Below, piece by piece: positions 1 through 9,833 of a stretch of DNA of 64,000 bases. Each line of letters begins with the position of its first letter. Positions within the stretch are counted from its first letter, which is position 1. Source of the stretch: Posidonia oceanica (lineage: Eukaryota > Streptophyta > Magnoliopsida > Alismatales > Posidoniaceae); NCBI GenBank assembly GCA_037176725.1, contig JAZBRS010000026.1, forward strand, positions 155,693,501 through 155,757,500, given 5' to 3'. The translations under genes were made by a program, and so were the position numbers. The notes under the pieces were generated by a model that was not told the DNA's origin, ran no database searches, and saw nothing but the letters and a program-made list of their open reading frames with translations.

Positions 1-124
1 GCGAACAAGGGAAGCAGACATGACTTCGAAAAGTCATGCAAAGGGCTTGCAAAAAGGCAAGCAAACAAGGGAAGCAGACATGACTTTGAAAAGTCATGCA
101 AAGGGCTTGGAAAAAGGCAAGCAA
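1..124. repeat. 60-bp tandem repeat in E1 3' region (two copies visible)
   Basis: Bases 1-60 and 61-120 are two copies of one 60-bp unit with few differences; the array probably continues left of the window. Each unit contains an 8-bp inverted repeat, CATGACTT/AAGTCATG, around a 4-base loop (positions 19-38 and 79-98). A second inverted repeat follows, GCTTGC/GCAAGC, around AAAAAG (about 46-64); it is imperfect in the second copy. In the minus-strand RNA the first hairpin has the loop UUCG. The array sits where E2 and E3 carry unrelated arrays. Tandem repeats in this hypervariable 3' untranslated position are known from Tat/Ogre elements. Confidence 0.85.
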
Positions 125-171
125 ATGCGCAAAACGCCAGGAAGAGAGTGACACCACAGGGAAGCAAAAAA

Positions 172-203
172 GATGCCCCTGGTATCAGGGATGATGCCAG
201 GGG
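172..203 (-). other. Conserved 3' UTR hairpin with PPT-like motif (E1 copy)
   Basis: The arm CCCCTGGTATC (176-186) and the arm GATGCCAGGGG (193-203) form an 11-bp stem with one mismatch around a 6-base loop. The same block, directly beside the tandem-repeat array, is present in E2 (31810-31836) and E3 (55506-55532, perfect stem). On the minus strand it also contains AGGGGCATC, part of the polypurine tract motif found next to the 3' LTRs. Function is unknown; a structural RNA element or secondary plus-strand primer is inference. Confidence 0.6.
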
Positions 204-665
204 ATAGCCGAAGTGCCCTTGGTATCGAAAAAACGACGAACATAGACAAAGCTGACGTGCTTGTCAAATGGGTAGTTAGGGCTACCAGCCCGGCAGAGAT
301 CCAGCCAGGGGCGCTTGGTGGCTTTACTCATCTCGACGGTGTTGGTCTGCAGAGATTCTGGCGCCTTGGGGGAGTGCGGAGTTTGCTTGGTGGCCTTCCC
401 CGACGTTGAGAGTGTTGGTAGTTGCTTCTGTACTTGCAAGCTGTTAAGTTCTGATAGTGCCCTCCTCATGGCTCTGGGGGGCTGAAGCAGTATGCTGAAG
501 ATATGATTGTAAGACCATACATGCATTATGTTATGGAAAGTGGACCAAGCACATAAGCAAATGGCACAAAACATCCTTGCATTAACAAATTCTTGATTAC
601 ACGCCTATAACAGGCTGAACAGAGTACAGCAAGACTCAAAAGGGATATGCAGATGTACAAACGCA
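204..665. other. E1 3' UTR between DUF7745-like ORF and hairpin
   Basis: No coding signal is visible here. Parts of the block, such as the stretch around 270-330, are recognisably shared with E2 (about 31890-31960) and E3 (about 55600-55640), so it is conserved 3' untranslated sequence rather than host DNA. Confidence 0.6.
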
Positions 666-1859
666 CTAACTGGTCCAGGCCTTCTTCGACCTCGTAGCGT
701 CAGGAAACAGAGGTGCGCCAGGTGGGATCTCATTAATGAGCCAAAGCCCCTGTACTTCCGTTAGATACTCAGGAGTACATCCTGAGCCCTTTGCAGCTGC
801 AATGTCTGTTGATTTCACGCCATGGCGCATAAGGTCGGCTAGCTCTGTGGTGGCAGCGACTGTGCTGAAAGGATAGGGCTAGAGCAGCTTCGGTGTCGTG
901 CTGTCGGCAAAAGCCCCTTGCTGGAAACCAAACTGCCGCATGACCCGGATAGGCTGATACTCCACGCCTTCGGTGAACCCTGGCAGGACGACCAATCGCA
1001 TGTCGCGGGCACTGAAGAAAATAGTGAACGGCTCTACTGTAGATGGGATGATATGCCAGGTTACTGTATCATCTGTTAGCTTTTCCAGCCTTTCATACTC
1101 CTTGCGGACAGTCTTGGCATGGCCACTGCTGCAGTATGTCTCAAATGCATGTTTCTGGGGGCGCAGGATGTCTACCTCTAGATGTCTAGCCAGCCATACC
1201 TGTACCAGAGCCCCACAGCTGTGAAGATGGCGACAGCGGTGCGAAATGCAGTCCAGCCTGCGGTACATCTCAGCTAGGACGACAGGTGCCAGGTCGATTT
1301 GGCGGGTCACCACAACAAGGGCGATCTCCGCAACCTCAATAGCAACAGTCATCCAGCCGTGGCTGAAGATTAGCTCGCCTAGGAAGCGGGTGACGAAGCC
1401 GCGGAGCCATAGTTCATCTCCCAGTGCGGCGCGCTTCTTGGAGACTTCCTCAAAGTAATTTAGACGGAGCGCAGGTACAGGCCTGTCAACGTAGACCAGT
1501 CTTTTCTCGTAGCTTTGTGCAAAGAGTCCCATTAGCTCTCTCAAGACAGTGACATAGCCAATACGCCTCATGAACACGGCTGGTCCCATGAGCATGGAGA
1601 AGCCACAAATCCAGCGTACTTCCTCCAATGTAGGTGTCAGTTCCGTCCTACCGAAGCGAAAAACGTGGTGCGCTGGCTTCCAGAACCTTACAGCAACGCA
1701 CAAGAGATTGCAGCTAACCTTCACATCAACAGCTTTCAGGAGCTTGGATGGTATGCCCCACAAGCGCAATTTCTCACGGTCAGCCTCAGTGAGCATGGCA
1801 ATCCACTCTCGAAGAGTCTCAGAGCAATGTGTTGGAGTCACCAAGGTAGGGAAACCCAT
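666..1859 (-). pseudogene. DUF7745 / plant-mobile-domain-like extra ORF (E1 copy, one stop)
   Basis: This is an ORF of about 398 codons from a Met at 1857-1859 (protein start MGFPTLVT, the start shared by all three elements) to a stop at 666-668. It is open except for a TAG at 879-881, where E3 has CAG (Gln). The frame is also open upstream to a Met at 1925. The N-terminal half carries RFWKPAHHVFRFGRTELTPT followed by LEE, resembling the FW-P...F-FG...L-PT-EE core of the plant DUF7745/aminotransferase-like plant mobile domain family. The C-terminus ends in a Lys-rich tail. It lies downstream of integrase in the same sense. Its role is unknown; related ORFs accompany Tat-type elements. The family assignment is from motif memory, not a profile search. 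Confidence 0.7.
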
Positions 1860-1925
1860 TACAAGAGAGAATGCAGGCAGCTGGTGTGAAATCTTCGAGT
1901 ACTTGTAGCCAAAGCTGTTCATCAA

Positions 1926-3577
1926 TCTGGAACATGTACAGGCATGTAATACTGGCAGACAGAGAAGCAGATGTGCATAAAAAGCTGATAAAGCAGTTCA
2001 AACGCTACAGCTAGCAATCAGACCACAAAATTCAAGCACATTCAGCTAAGCAAAGGGGGGCTTCGCCTGCATAGGGCGAAGTCGCACAAAAGGCACTCTT
2101 ATCCTCATCCGTGTGCAGCGAGGAGACAAAGGAAGGGGGCTTCGTTCGTCTAGAATGAAGTCACAAAGGAGGTACACTTGTCCTTGTCCTGTACATAGCA
2201 AGGGAGCAAGCGAAAAGAGACTTCGTCCGCCCGGAGCAAGTTGCACAGAGGTTAGGGGTGGCGCCTGACTGCACAGACCTGACGGCCTGTGAGGGGCCTT
2301 CAAGGGGTGCCAATGTTGTCCTACTGCCTCTGGAGTGATCGCCCTATCTCTGATTACTGACGCATTCCCTGAGCTGCTGGACTGGCAGTGATCGGTTGCT
2401 CTGAGGCTTGGAGGCGGTCAACCTGCCTTGGCAGAAGTACTGTCCCAGTACTGAGCCGAGCCTTGTAAAGTGGGAGGAAAGGGGCAAAAGAAGTGATTTG
2501 ATAGTGGATAGATGCATGCATGATCTATACTAAATCTATTGCCCTCAGCATATGGAGTGCTTAATGCCTGCTGCAAAGGAAGGAGCGGTCTCTTATTCAC
2601 CAGACTCTACTCGGATTCCTAACTATTGGTGGCACTCCGGAATGGGTATTGGTGGTGCTTGGGTGGTGGTGTAGTGAGGACGGGCTCTATGCCAAAGTCT
2701 CAAGGAGCTACACCTATTCTTTTTATTTTTCTTGTCTTTTTTGCTCCCTCATAGGTGTACAGATTTCCCCTATCCCTGGCTTGGAGGTAGTGGGCACCTA
2801 GTCGAAGGTTGAGGAGCTAGTGCCAGACAAGGATGGCTTGGCCCCATGGGACTGGCGTATTTCCCAGGCACAACTTTGGTTCTTCCCTAAGGTAGGTGAA
2901 GAGGGGCGGGATCACACTGCTTGCCCCTTTTTTTTTCTGGGGTTGACTTTGTTTTTGCCCCCTTTTTTCCTTTGTTTGTTTTTTTGTTTTTTTTTTGTCC
3001 TTTCTTTCTTGTTCTCTTTTTTTTGTTTTTTTGGCTCACAGGCTTCTGCTGTCCCTAACTTAGAGGTAATGGACGCCTGGTTTTGAGATGGGGGACCAGG
3101 CTTTGCAAGGCTGGTAGACTCCCAGGTGCGGATTCTGGATCATCTCCAAGGTAATTGGAGGGACAGGGTTATACTGCACACCTCTATCATTAGGGCCGAC
3201 TTCTGTCTTCGGCTTCTAGTCTTCTCTCTTCTTTTTTTTGTGCTTAGGCTTAGACATGGGTTTTGCTCACACGCTCTCACACCCTAGGATTTTGTCTCCC
3301 TCTGGAGGTGTAAGTCCTGAAGGGGTTCATACTCTTCGTCTGTCCTCACCGGATGGTGGCTCCCTCACTAGTTAGGACATCTAAGTAGTGTCAGATGAGG
3401 TAGAGCGTACTCCTTCCAGAGCAGGCAAGCATCTCTGATTTTTGTCATTGGGCTTATGATAGTAATGCACATAATACATTTACATCTTCTCTGCTGAAAA
3501 ATAAACAAGCCTAAAGTGCATGGGAAAGATGGAATGCAAGAAGTAAGAGAGAAAGAACTCCGCAAGGTAGCCGCAGA
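1926..3577 (-). other. Spacer between integrase and DUF7745-like ORF (E1)
   Basis: This is about 1.6 kb without a coding frame. It includes long pyrimidine runs on the plus strand (about 2928-3035 and 3225-3240), which are purine tracts in the sense RNA. Blocks such as CCCTCAGCATA near 2545 and the segment near 3405-3435 are conserved in E2 and E3 at the same place. Conservation without coding suggests a shared untranslated function, for example an internal promoter or an intron that lets the downstream ORF be expressed. That role is inference. Confidence 0.55.
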
Positions 3578-4760
3578 CTACTGGTAGTACTTCTTGAGGT
3601 AGCATGAATTGACTGGCTCAGATTGCTCGACCTGGTCCATGTCCTCAAGGACTGCTACGCTGCCGAAGAAGACCCGTTTGATTAAGAAGCGGCCACGCTA
3701 GTTGGGCCGGAATTTCCCTCGACCGTCGGGGAGATGGATGGCTCGGAGGACCATATCCCCTGGATTGAAGCTTCTGGGCCTAACCTTCTTCAGGTATGCT
3801 CTAGCCGAGTGCTTCTGGTAGCACTGAGCATGATGTATGGCCTGCAGCCTATGCTCATCAATCAGGTTCAACTGGATGCAGCGGTCTTCGACCCATTCTA
3901 CTTCTTCTAGCTCAGCTTCTCGTAGGATCCGCAGTGAGGGGATCTCTACTTTGACAGGCAGCACTGCCTCCATGCCGTACACCAGAGTGTTCGGGGTGGC
4001 TCCTGTTGAGGTCCGGACTAATGTCCTATATGCCCAGAGTGCGTACGAAAGCTTGTCATGCCAGTCCTTGTGAGTCTCTGCCATCTTTTTCAAGATTTTG
4101 ATAAGGTTCTTGTTGGCAGACTCTACCGCGCCATTCATCTATGGCCGATAAGGCGAGGATCGGTGATGCTTGATGTTGAAGCTCAGCAGGTAGTCTTTGA
4201 TCCTCTTAGCTATGAAGTTTGTGTCGTTATCAGAGATGAGCACGTGCGGGACCCCATACCTGGCTATGATATTGTTTCTGATAAACTTCTCTGTAGCCAC
4301 GGCAGTAAGTGTCTTGTAGGAGGCCGCTTCCACCCACTTGGTAATGTAGTCGATCGCCACCAGAATGTAGCGATGACCGTTGGAAGCTGGTGGGTGTACG
4401 GCTCCAATGACATCGATCCCCCAGGTGGAGAAAGGCCATGGCGAAGACATACTATGCAATTCCTGTGGGGGAGCGTGTATGAAGTTCCCATGGATTTGGC
4501 AGCTATGGCACTTGCACACAAATTGGCAGCAGTCTGCCTCCATGGTTGACCAGAAGTAACCTTGGAGCATAATCTTCTTAGTCAGCAACACACCATTCAT
4601 GTGAGGGCCGCAAGTCCCTACATGGACTTGGAGCATCAGTGTGTCGGCCTCCTTTTTGTCTATGCAGCGTAGGAGCATCTGGTTGTAAGATCTTCTATAT
4701 AGATGTCCTGCTCGTATCACGTACTTTGTCGCCAGATGCGCCAAAGTCTTTCTGTCTGTT
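3578..4760 (-). pseudogene. Integrase (E1, broken)
   Basis: This is the retroviral-type integrase that would insert the cDNA into the genome. In order it shows an HHCC zinc-binding region (HVGTCGPH, then CKCHSC), the catalytic core with Asp in WGIDVIG, Asp in ISDNDTNF and Glu in MNGAVESANK, and the C-terminal LRAIHLPDGRGKF segment. It ends in YLKKYYQ-type codons just before the stop at 3578-3580, the normal end of pol in all three copies. A TAG at about 4139-4141 replaces Gln just before MNGAVE (CAG in E3). A second TAG near 3697 replaces Trp (TGG). A frameshift near 4740 separates it from the upstream RNase H frame. All three catalytic residues survive. Confidence 0.9.
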
Positions 4761-5384
4761 GCTGAGGCGCCAGGTGGGGGCTGCCAGATTCCAGGAAGAC
4801 TTTAATATCATGATACCATAGAAGTTCCTCTGCTGGATCCGCTTCCTCGATAGTCATGCAGTGTGCAAGCTGTTCCACACAAGAGACTAATACGTCCACT
4901 GCACGATGTTCGGGTATGGAGAGCCAAGATGCTAAAATTGCTAGAGCATCTGCATAGGCGTTCTTGGCTCTATTCATGTATGTGAAGTGGATGTCTTCAA
5001 ACTCTTCTATCAGCTTCAGCAGGCATTCATGGTAAGGTACCAGCTTAGGGTCCTTGGTCTTCCAGTTGCCATTGACCTGAGAGATGACCAGCATCGCATC
5101 TCCATGTACATGCTGCTTGCGCACATCATGCTCGAGTGCGACTTGCAGTCCCAGAAGGCAGGCTTCATACTCTGCCTCATTGTTGGTGCAAGGGAATATC
5201 ATCTTCCTTGCAAAGGGGATTAGAACTCCCTGCGGCGTTGATAGGACAGCGTCGATGCCTCTGCCCCTTCTATTAACCGTGCCATCGAAGTACATATGCC
5301 ACTGTAGTTCGTCTTCAGGATCCTTCTGCTCTGAATCCTCCATGGCGAATAGAATGTCTTCATCAGGGAACTGTGTCTACAGAG
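4761..5384 (-). pseudogene. Second (archaeal-type) RNase H domain (E1)
   Basis: This RNase H-fold domain lies between the first RNase H and integrase. Visible active-site pattern: Asp in MYFDGTVN, Glu in NNEAEYEACLLG, Asp in GDAMLVISQVNG and Asp in NAYADALA. This second domain is the hallmark of the Tat lineage of Ty3/gypsy elements, where it lies after the original, degenerate RNase H. The tether before it contains a TAG near 5378 (CAG in E3). The frame then runs into the integrase frameshift near 4740. Confidence 0.85.
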
Positions 5385-6600
5385 GCTGATATTCAGGTAG
5401 GGGGAAGTTGGCCAGATGATCTGCCATGGCTTGCCCCTTCATTGATTTTTACGTGACGAAGGTGATGTCATATTGAGACAATAACGCCTGCCACTTAACA
5501 CATCTACCCACCATAGCCGGCTTCTGAAAAAGGAACTTGATAGGGTCATGCCGGCATAAGAGCTGGACCGGGTGCGCCATCATGTAATGCCTTAGCTTCT
5601 ACGCGGCCCAGACCAGAGACAAGCAGGTCTTCTCTATGGCACTATACTTGGCTTCGCAATCAGTGAAATTCTTGCTTAGGTAGTAAATGGCACGCTCCTT
5701 TCTACCGGTCTCATCATGTTGGCCCAAGACGGCACCCATGGAATGTTGCGTGGTAGAAAGATAGAGAATCAGGGGTCTCCCTAGCACGGGAGAGACCAGG
5801 ACAGGAGGCTTGATCAGGAGCTGCTTGATCTTGTCAAATGCAGCCTGGCACTCCTCGCTCCAGTTGATCTGTGTGTTCCTCTTTAGGAGCTTGAAGATCG
5901 GTTCGCAGATAGGTGTGAGTTGCACGATAAACCGGCTGATATACTGCAGACGCTCCAGCAGACCTCTGACTTCTTTCTCAGTCTTGGGAGGTGGCATATC
6001 CACGATTGCTTTGGCCTTGCTCGAGTCCACTTCAATCCCCCTCTGGCTGACAATGTAGCCCAGTAGCTTGCTGGATGATACCCCGAATACACATTTACTG
6101 GGGTTGAGGCAAAGCTTGTACTTCCTCAAGCGGTTAAAGAGCTTTTTAAGGCAGATAAGGTGATCCTCAAGCTCTCTACACTTAGCAATAATGTCATCCA
6201 CGTAGACCTCAACTTCTTGGTGCATGAGGTCGTGGAATAAGGCTGTCATCGCCCTTTGATATGTTGCTCCGGCATTCTTGAGCCCAAATGGCATAACTTG
6301 ATAGCAGAAGACTCCCCAGGGGGTGATAAAAGAAGTCTTTTCCACGTCTTCTTCTGCCATTCTGATCTGATTGTAGCCAAAGAAGCCGTCCATGAAGGAG
6401 AGCATCTTGTGCCCTGCAGTGTTGTCCACCAGGATGTTGATGTGCGGTAGAGGGAAATCATCCTTAGGACTGGCTTTGTTCAGAACCCTATAATCAATGC
6501 ACATACGGACCCGTCCGTCCTTCTTGGGCACAGGCACGACATTCGCGAGCCATTCTGGATAGAGGATGACCTTGAGGAAACCAACACTGTGCTACTTCAT
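5385..6600 (-). pseudogene. Reverse transcriptase plus first RNase H (E1)
   Basis: This domain copies element RNA into DNA. The catalytic box YVDD is at 6193-6204. Other RT blocks are VPKKDGRVRMCIDYR, SFMDGFFGYNQI (normally FSGYNQI, a Ser to Phe change here) and MPFGLKNAGATYQR. The thumb is followed by the RT-linked RNase H segment (LGRPLILYLS..., YYLSKNFTDCE...). The long open stretch is 5599-6537. It is closed at 5599 by TAG where E3 has CAG, and stops near 6594 and 6628-6633 separate it from the upstream linker. A further stop (TAA for Gln) lies near 5449. Pol is therefore non-functional despite an intact YVDD. Confidence 0.92.
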
Positions 6601-6633
6601 GATTTCCTCTTTGATCTTGAGCAGCTACTATGG

Positions 6634-8632
6634 TCACCACTTCCGAAGCTTCTGCTTTACTGGCTTCGCGTCTAGGTCCAAAGGCAAGTTGTGCACCACG
6701 ATCTCAACATCAAGGTCGACCATGTCTTCATAACTCCAGGCAAAGACATCTGCATATTCTATAAGGAATGCAATAAACTCTGCTCTAGCCTGGGGCATCA
6801 GTAGGGCACTGATGCGGACCTCCTGGACATTTTCAGCTGTGCCAATGTTAATGACCTCTATCTCTTCCTCGACATGGAGGTTGGGCCCTTCTGGGTCATC
6901 ATCATAAGGCTGGAACTCAGGCGGTGGTTCATCATTCTCATCTACGCCTGTATCGTTCTCCTCCATATTTGCAATGAGTTCCGAGAGGATCTCCTTCTCA
7001 AATGTGGGGTCTGTAATGTCGAAGGAGTGGACATGTTCCGCCTCTTGATCCTGATGACGCCTCAGGATGGTCACGCTCACCTGAGTATTTCTGTGGGCTC
7101 GGTGGGTGACGTCTACTTCAATGGCCCTTGGTCCCGCTGACTGATCTGGCTGCTCTGGCTGCCCTGTTTGTTCCAGCTGCTCTGGCACCACTGTCACTGC
7201 TGGGACTGCCTAGACTGCTAGGACTGCTCTATCTGCTACCGCTGCTGTCTGTACTATTCCCTCCTTTGCGTTCTTAGATGTACTTAGGGGGAGTGCCAGA
7301 AACGGACAACTGTTCTCTAGGCGACAAATCTGTGTATTGTCGCCAAATGCGCTGCTTGTGCAGGGCATGCACCACTTGTGCGGGGCATGCACCGCTTGTG
7401 CGGGGCATGCGCCGCACGAACCACCTAGACCCGCCTTCTGGCTGCGAAGTGATCAACTCGTCTGGTCTGGTGGGTGCTACCGCTGGTTCTTCTTCCATGA
7501 CCATGATTGAGGAATGGTCTTGTCGCGGGGAGGGACCCATGGCCACAACTTTCCCTTTCCTCAATGCCTGCTGCTCGGCAGTGTCTTCAGCCAATACTGC
7601 GATTTGCTCTTGGAACAGCAATTCCAAGTCTCCGAGCCTGTCGGCCACCAGGGCTTCTGTGGTCGCACCATCCTTATCTTCTGAGGGTGTGTCGACGTAG
7701 TAGGCGCAAACGGCCTCTTTAGAGTCTTGCCCGACGATTCCTCCGCCTATGGGGTCTGCTCTGGCTTCCAGACATATCACCGGTCGAGGCATCTGTTCTA
7801 TTACTGACTGGCTAGCTGGTTGACCTCCTGGCACAGCTGGTTGCGGCACTAGGGCAATCAGAGATGCAAATAGGTCGGTCAGGGATGCCACTGATAATGG
7901 CACTGACAAGGACAATGCTGCGGCTAGAGGGGAGGCAAAGGCGCTCTTCTGAAGGTCCAATAGCTGGGCGATTGCTCTAGGGAATGAAGCACCGACACCT
8001 GTGTGTGATGGTGGTTGTTTCTCTGTAGTAGCGGTGGGGGTCTTCCACAATGTTGGATCTGCTAAAGTTGACGGCGGTATGGCTGATGACGCTGCCTGCT
8101 TTGCTTGTGGAGCTGCTGATGAGGCAGGCTGAGTCACACCATCGCCTGAATCGACTAATTGCACCCCTAAAAAAGGTAACTTCTGTACTAGTGCGGCTGC
8201 GGCCGCGAGTAGACAAGTGGCTGGTGCTTGCAGAAGTGCTCCTGATTCTGGAGCTGTCAATGTAGCTGTCATAGGCACTGGTGTAGCTGCAGAGGGGGAA
8301 GAGGCTATCATTCCTGACACAGAGTTTGTAGAATCTGCCACTTTACCAGTAGAGGGAAGGGTCAGACAAACTGACAGGCAGATTACAGGGCTGATCTAGG
8401 CGTCTTCCTTGGACTATGCTGAGACAACCGTGCCGAACTCCTCCTCATCGGAATAGTAGTCCTTCATGCAAACCCACTCCTCTGTCGGCAGTGGGGGGCT
8501 CCGGCACGGTGCTGGCTAGGCTGTTGCTGGGCTCATGTTCGGGTCGAGAATACCTGCACTGACAAAGTTAGTGAGGTCCCGAGGGATCACGAGCTTCCGT
8601 CCCCTTGAATGCAGGCACTCACCATCGCAGGG
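6634..8632 (-). pseudogene. Pro/Ala/Ser-rich linker and acidic pre-RT region (E1)
   Basis: This is the polyprotein segment between protease and RT. The upstream part (8341-7274, long open frame) is low-complexity Ala/Pro/Ser/Thr with no recognised fold. It ends in conserved blocks such as DELITSQPEGGSRWFV, also present in E2. The downstream part (7197-6634) is acidic and ends in EYADVFAWSYEDM and HNLPLD, the usual lead-in to RT in Tat-type elements. Stops separate the pieces, and around 8400-8630 only fragments of the frame remain, such as the block VIPRDLTNF shared with E2. The region probably never folds as an enzyme; no function is assigned. Confidence 0.75.
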
Positions 8633-9828
8633 CTACCATTCATACCTCAGGCCTTGGAACTTTTTGCGCTCCTCGGTTGCAATCGACTCAGTGATCCCTT
8701 GGCCGTGATGCCCAAGTGGCGTTCCCTTCTCATAGCCCCACCTGCGGCAAATGTTCTCGACCATCCTGGAAGGGTTACAATGAACAGCCAAAGAGCTAAC
8801 ACGCTCAAGAAGAGGGATAAAGTTAACCGGCTCAAATCGGTTAACACGGTACAAGGTATCCGACGGCTTAGAGTCAAATTGGACAGTTTGCCGGGATACA
8901 GAAGAGATCACCTCGACAGGTTCCTTGTCAAAGTTTTCCGCCATGACAATGATGACATCGTCACCCCAGCGAAACTTGATCATGTGGTGGAGGGTCGAGG
9001 GGATCACTTGATGCTTGTGCAGCCAAGGGCGCCCAAGCAGAAGATTGAAAGAAGGCTCCAAGTCGACGACATAGAATTCTACATCGAATTCGACCGAGCC
9101 AATGGTAAGAGGAACAACCAGGATCCCCAAAGAATCATGGTGCGTATTGTCACAAGAGGTCATTCCCTTCACGGCTGGCGTGATATCCTCGGCTTTGAAT
9201 CCAAGCTTCAATGTTGTGCGCAGGGGACAGACGTTAAGGCCTGACCCATTATCGACCAGCGAGAGGGGAATGCAGAACCTTTTAAACTGTACCATGATAA
9301 ACAGGGGCTGATTATGGTTAGTCCCCGCTGGAGGCAGTTCATCGCTCGAGAAAGAGATGACCTGTGGCTCCACGATCATACCCACTATATTTTGCAGAGT
9401 TGTAGGCTCGATGGTTTGGGACACATGGGCGGCCTGGAACACGTGGAGAAAAGCCTCTCGGTGTTCGCGAGAAGCATGTATCAGGTCCCAAATGGAGATG
9501 TCGGTCTTGACTTTTTTCAGCTGGGCCATTATGTCAACTGAAGGCTGGTCTTTTTTGGTGGTGGGGATAATGGCTCTGGTGGTAGGTTCTATAGAGGTGG
9601 GATCAGGGGATTGGCCTGTTGATGGTTGGCTCACTGGTAGGGATTGGCCTGCTGGTAGTTGGCTCACAGGTGGAGTAGGTTCAAGGACGTTAGGCCTGGC
9701 TATTGGGGCTGCAGGTCTGGTTATTGGGGCGGCAGGTCAGTAGACCCTCCCCGATCGCGTGACATCCACACACATTTCTACAACATAGTCGTATGGAACG
9801 CGATGGGTATCCTTGGTTAAGTTGATTA
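8633..9828 (-). pseudogene. Aspartic protease with G-patch-like tail (E1, cut by solo LTR)
   Basis: This is a retropepsin-like protease that would process Gag-Pol. The active-site loop reads VDNGSGLNVCPL (about 9240-9256), with Asp-Asn-Gly in place of the usual Asp-Thr/Ser-Gly, as in related plant elements. The flap and second half include EFYVVDLEPSFNLLLGRPWL. After the protease comes a G-patch-like stretch, GYEKGTPLGHHGQG (about 8697-8745). The frame is open from 9667 to 8633; a TGA lies upstream near 9738. At 9829 the coding frame is broken by the 3.4-kb solo LTR; the missing part of the gag-protease segment resumes at 13242. Confidence 0.88.
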
Positions 9829-9833
9829 CCAGC
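9829..9833. repeat. Target-site duplication CCAGC (left copy)
   Basis: CCAGC immediately precedes the TGTACTAATCC terminus of the solo LTR. The identical CCAGC follows its other end at 13237-13241. Five bases is the normal duplication length for Ty3/gypsy integrases. Confidence 0.92.

Noticed and set aside
2928..3035. Pyrimidine-rich runs as polypurine tracts for plus-strand priming
   Set aside because: They are long, low-complexity and lack the AGGGAGGGGCATC motif found at both real LTR junctions.
4058..4549. Plus-strand ORFs opposite integrase, RT and protease (also 35461-35847, 8609-9244 and 37740-38222)
   Set aside because: They are shadows of the minus-strand pol frames, which carry the conserved motifs.
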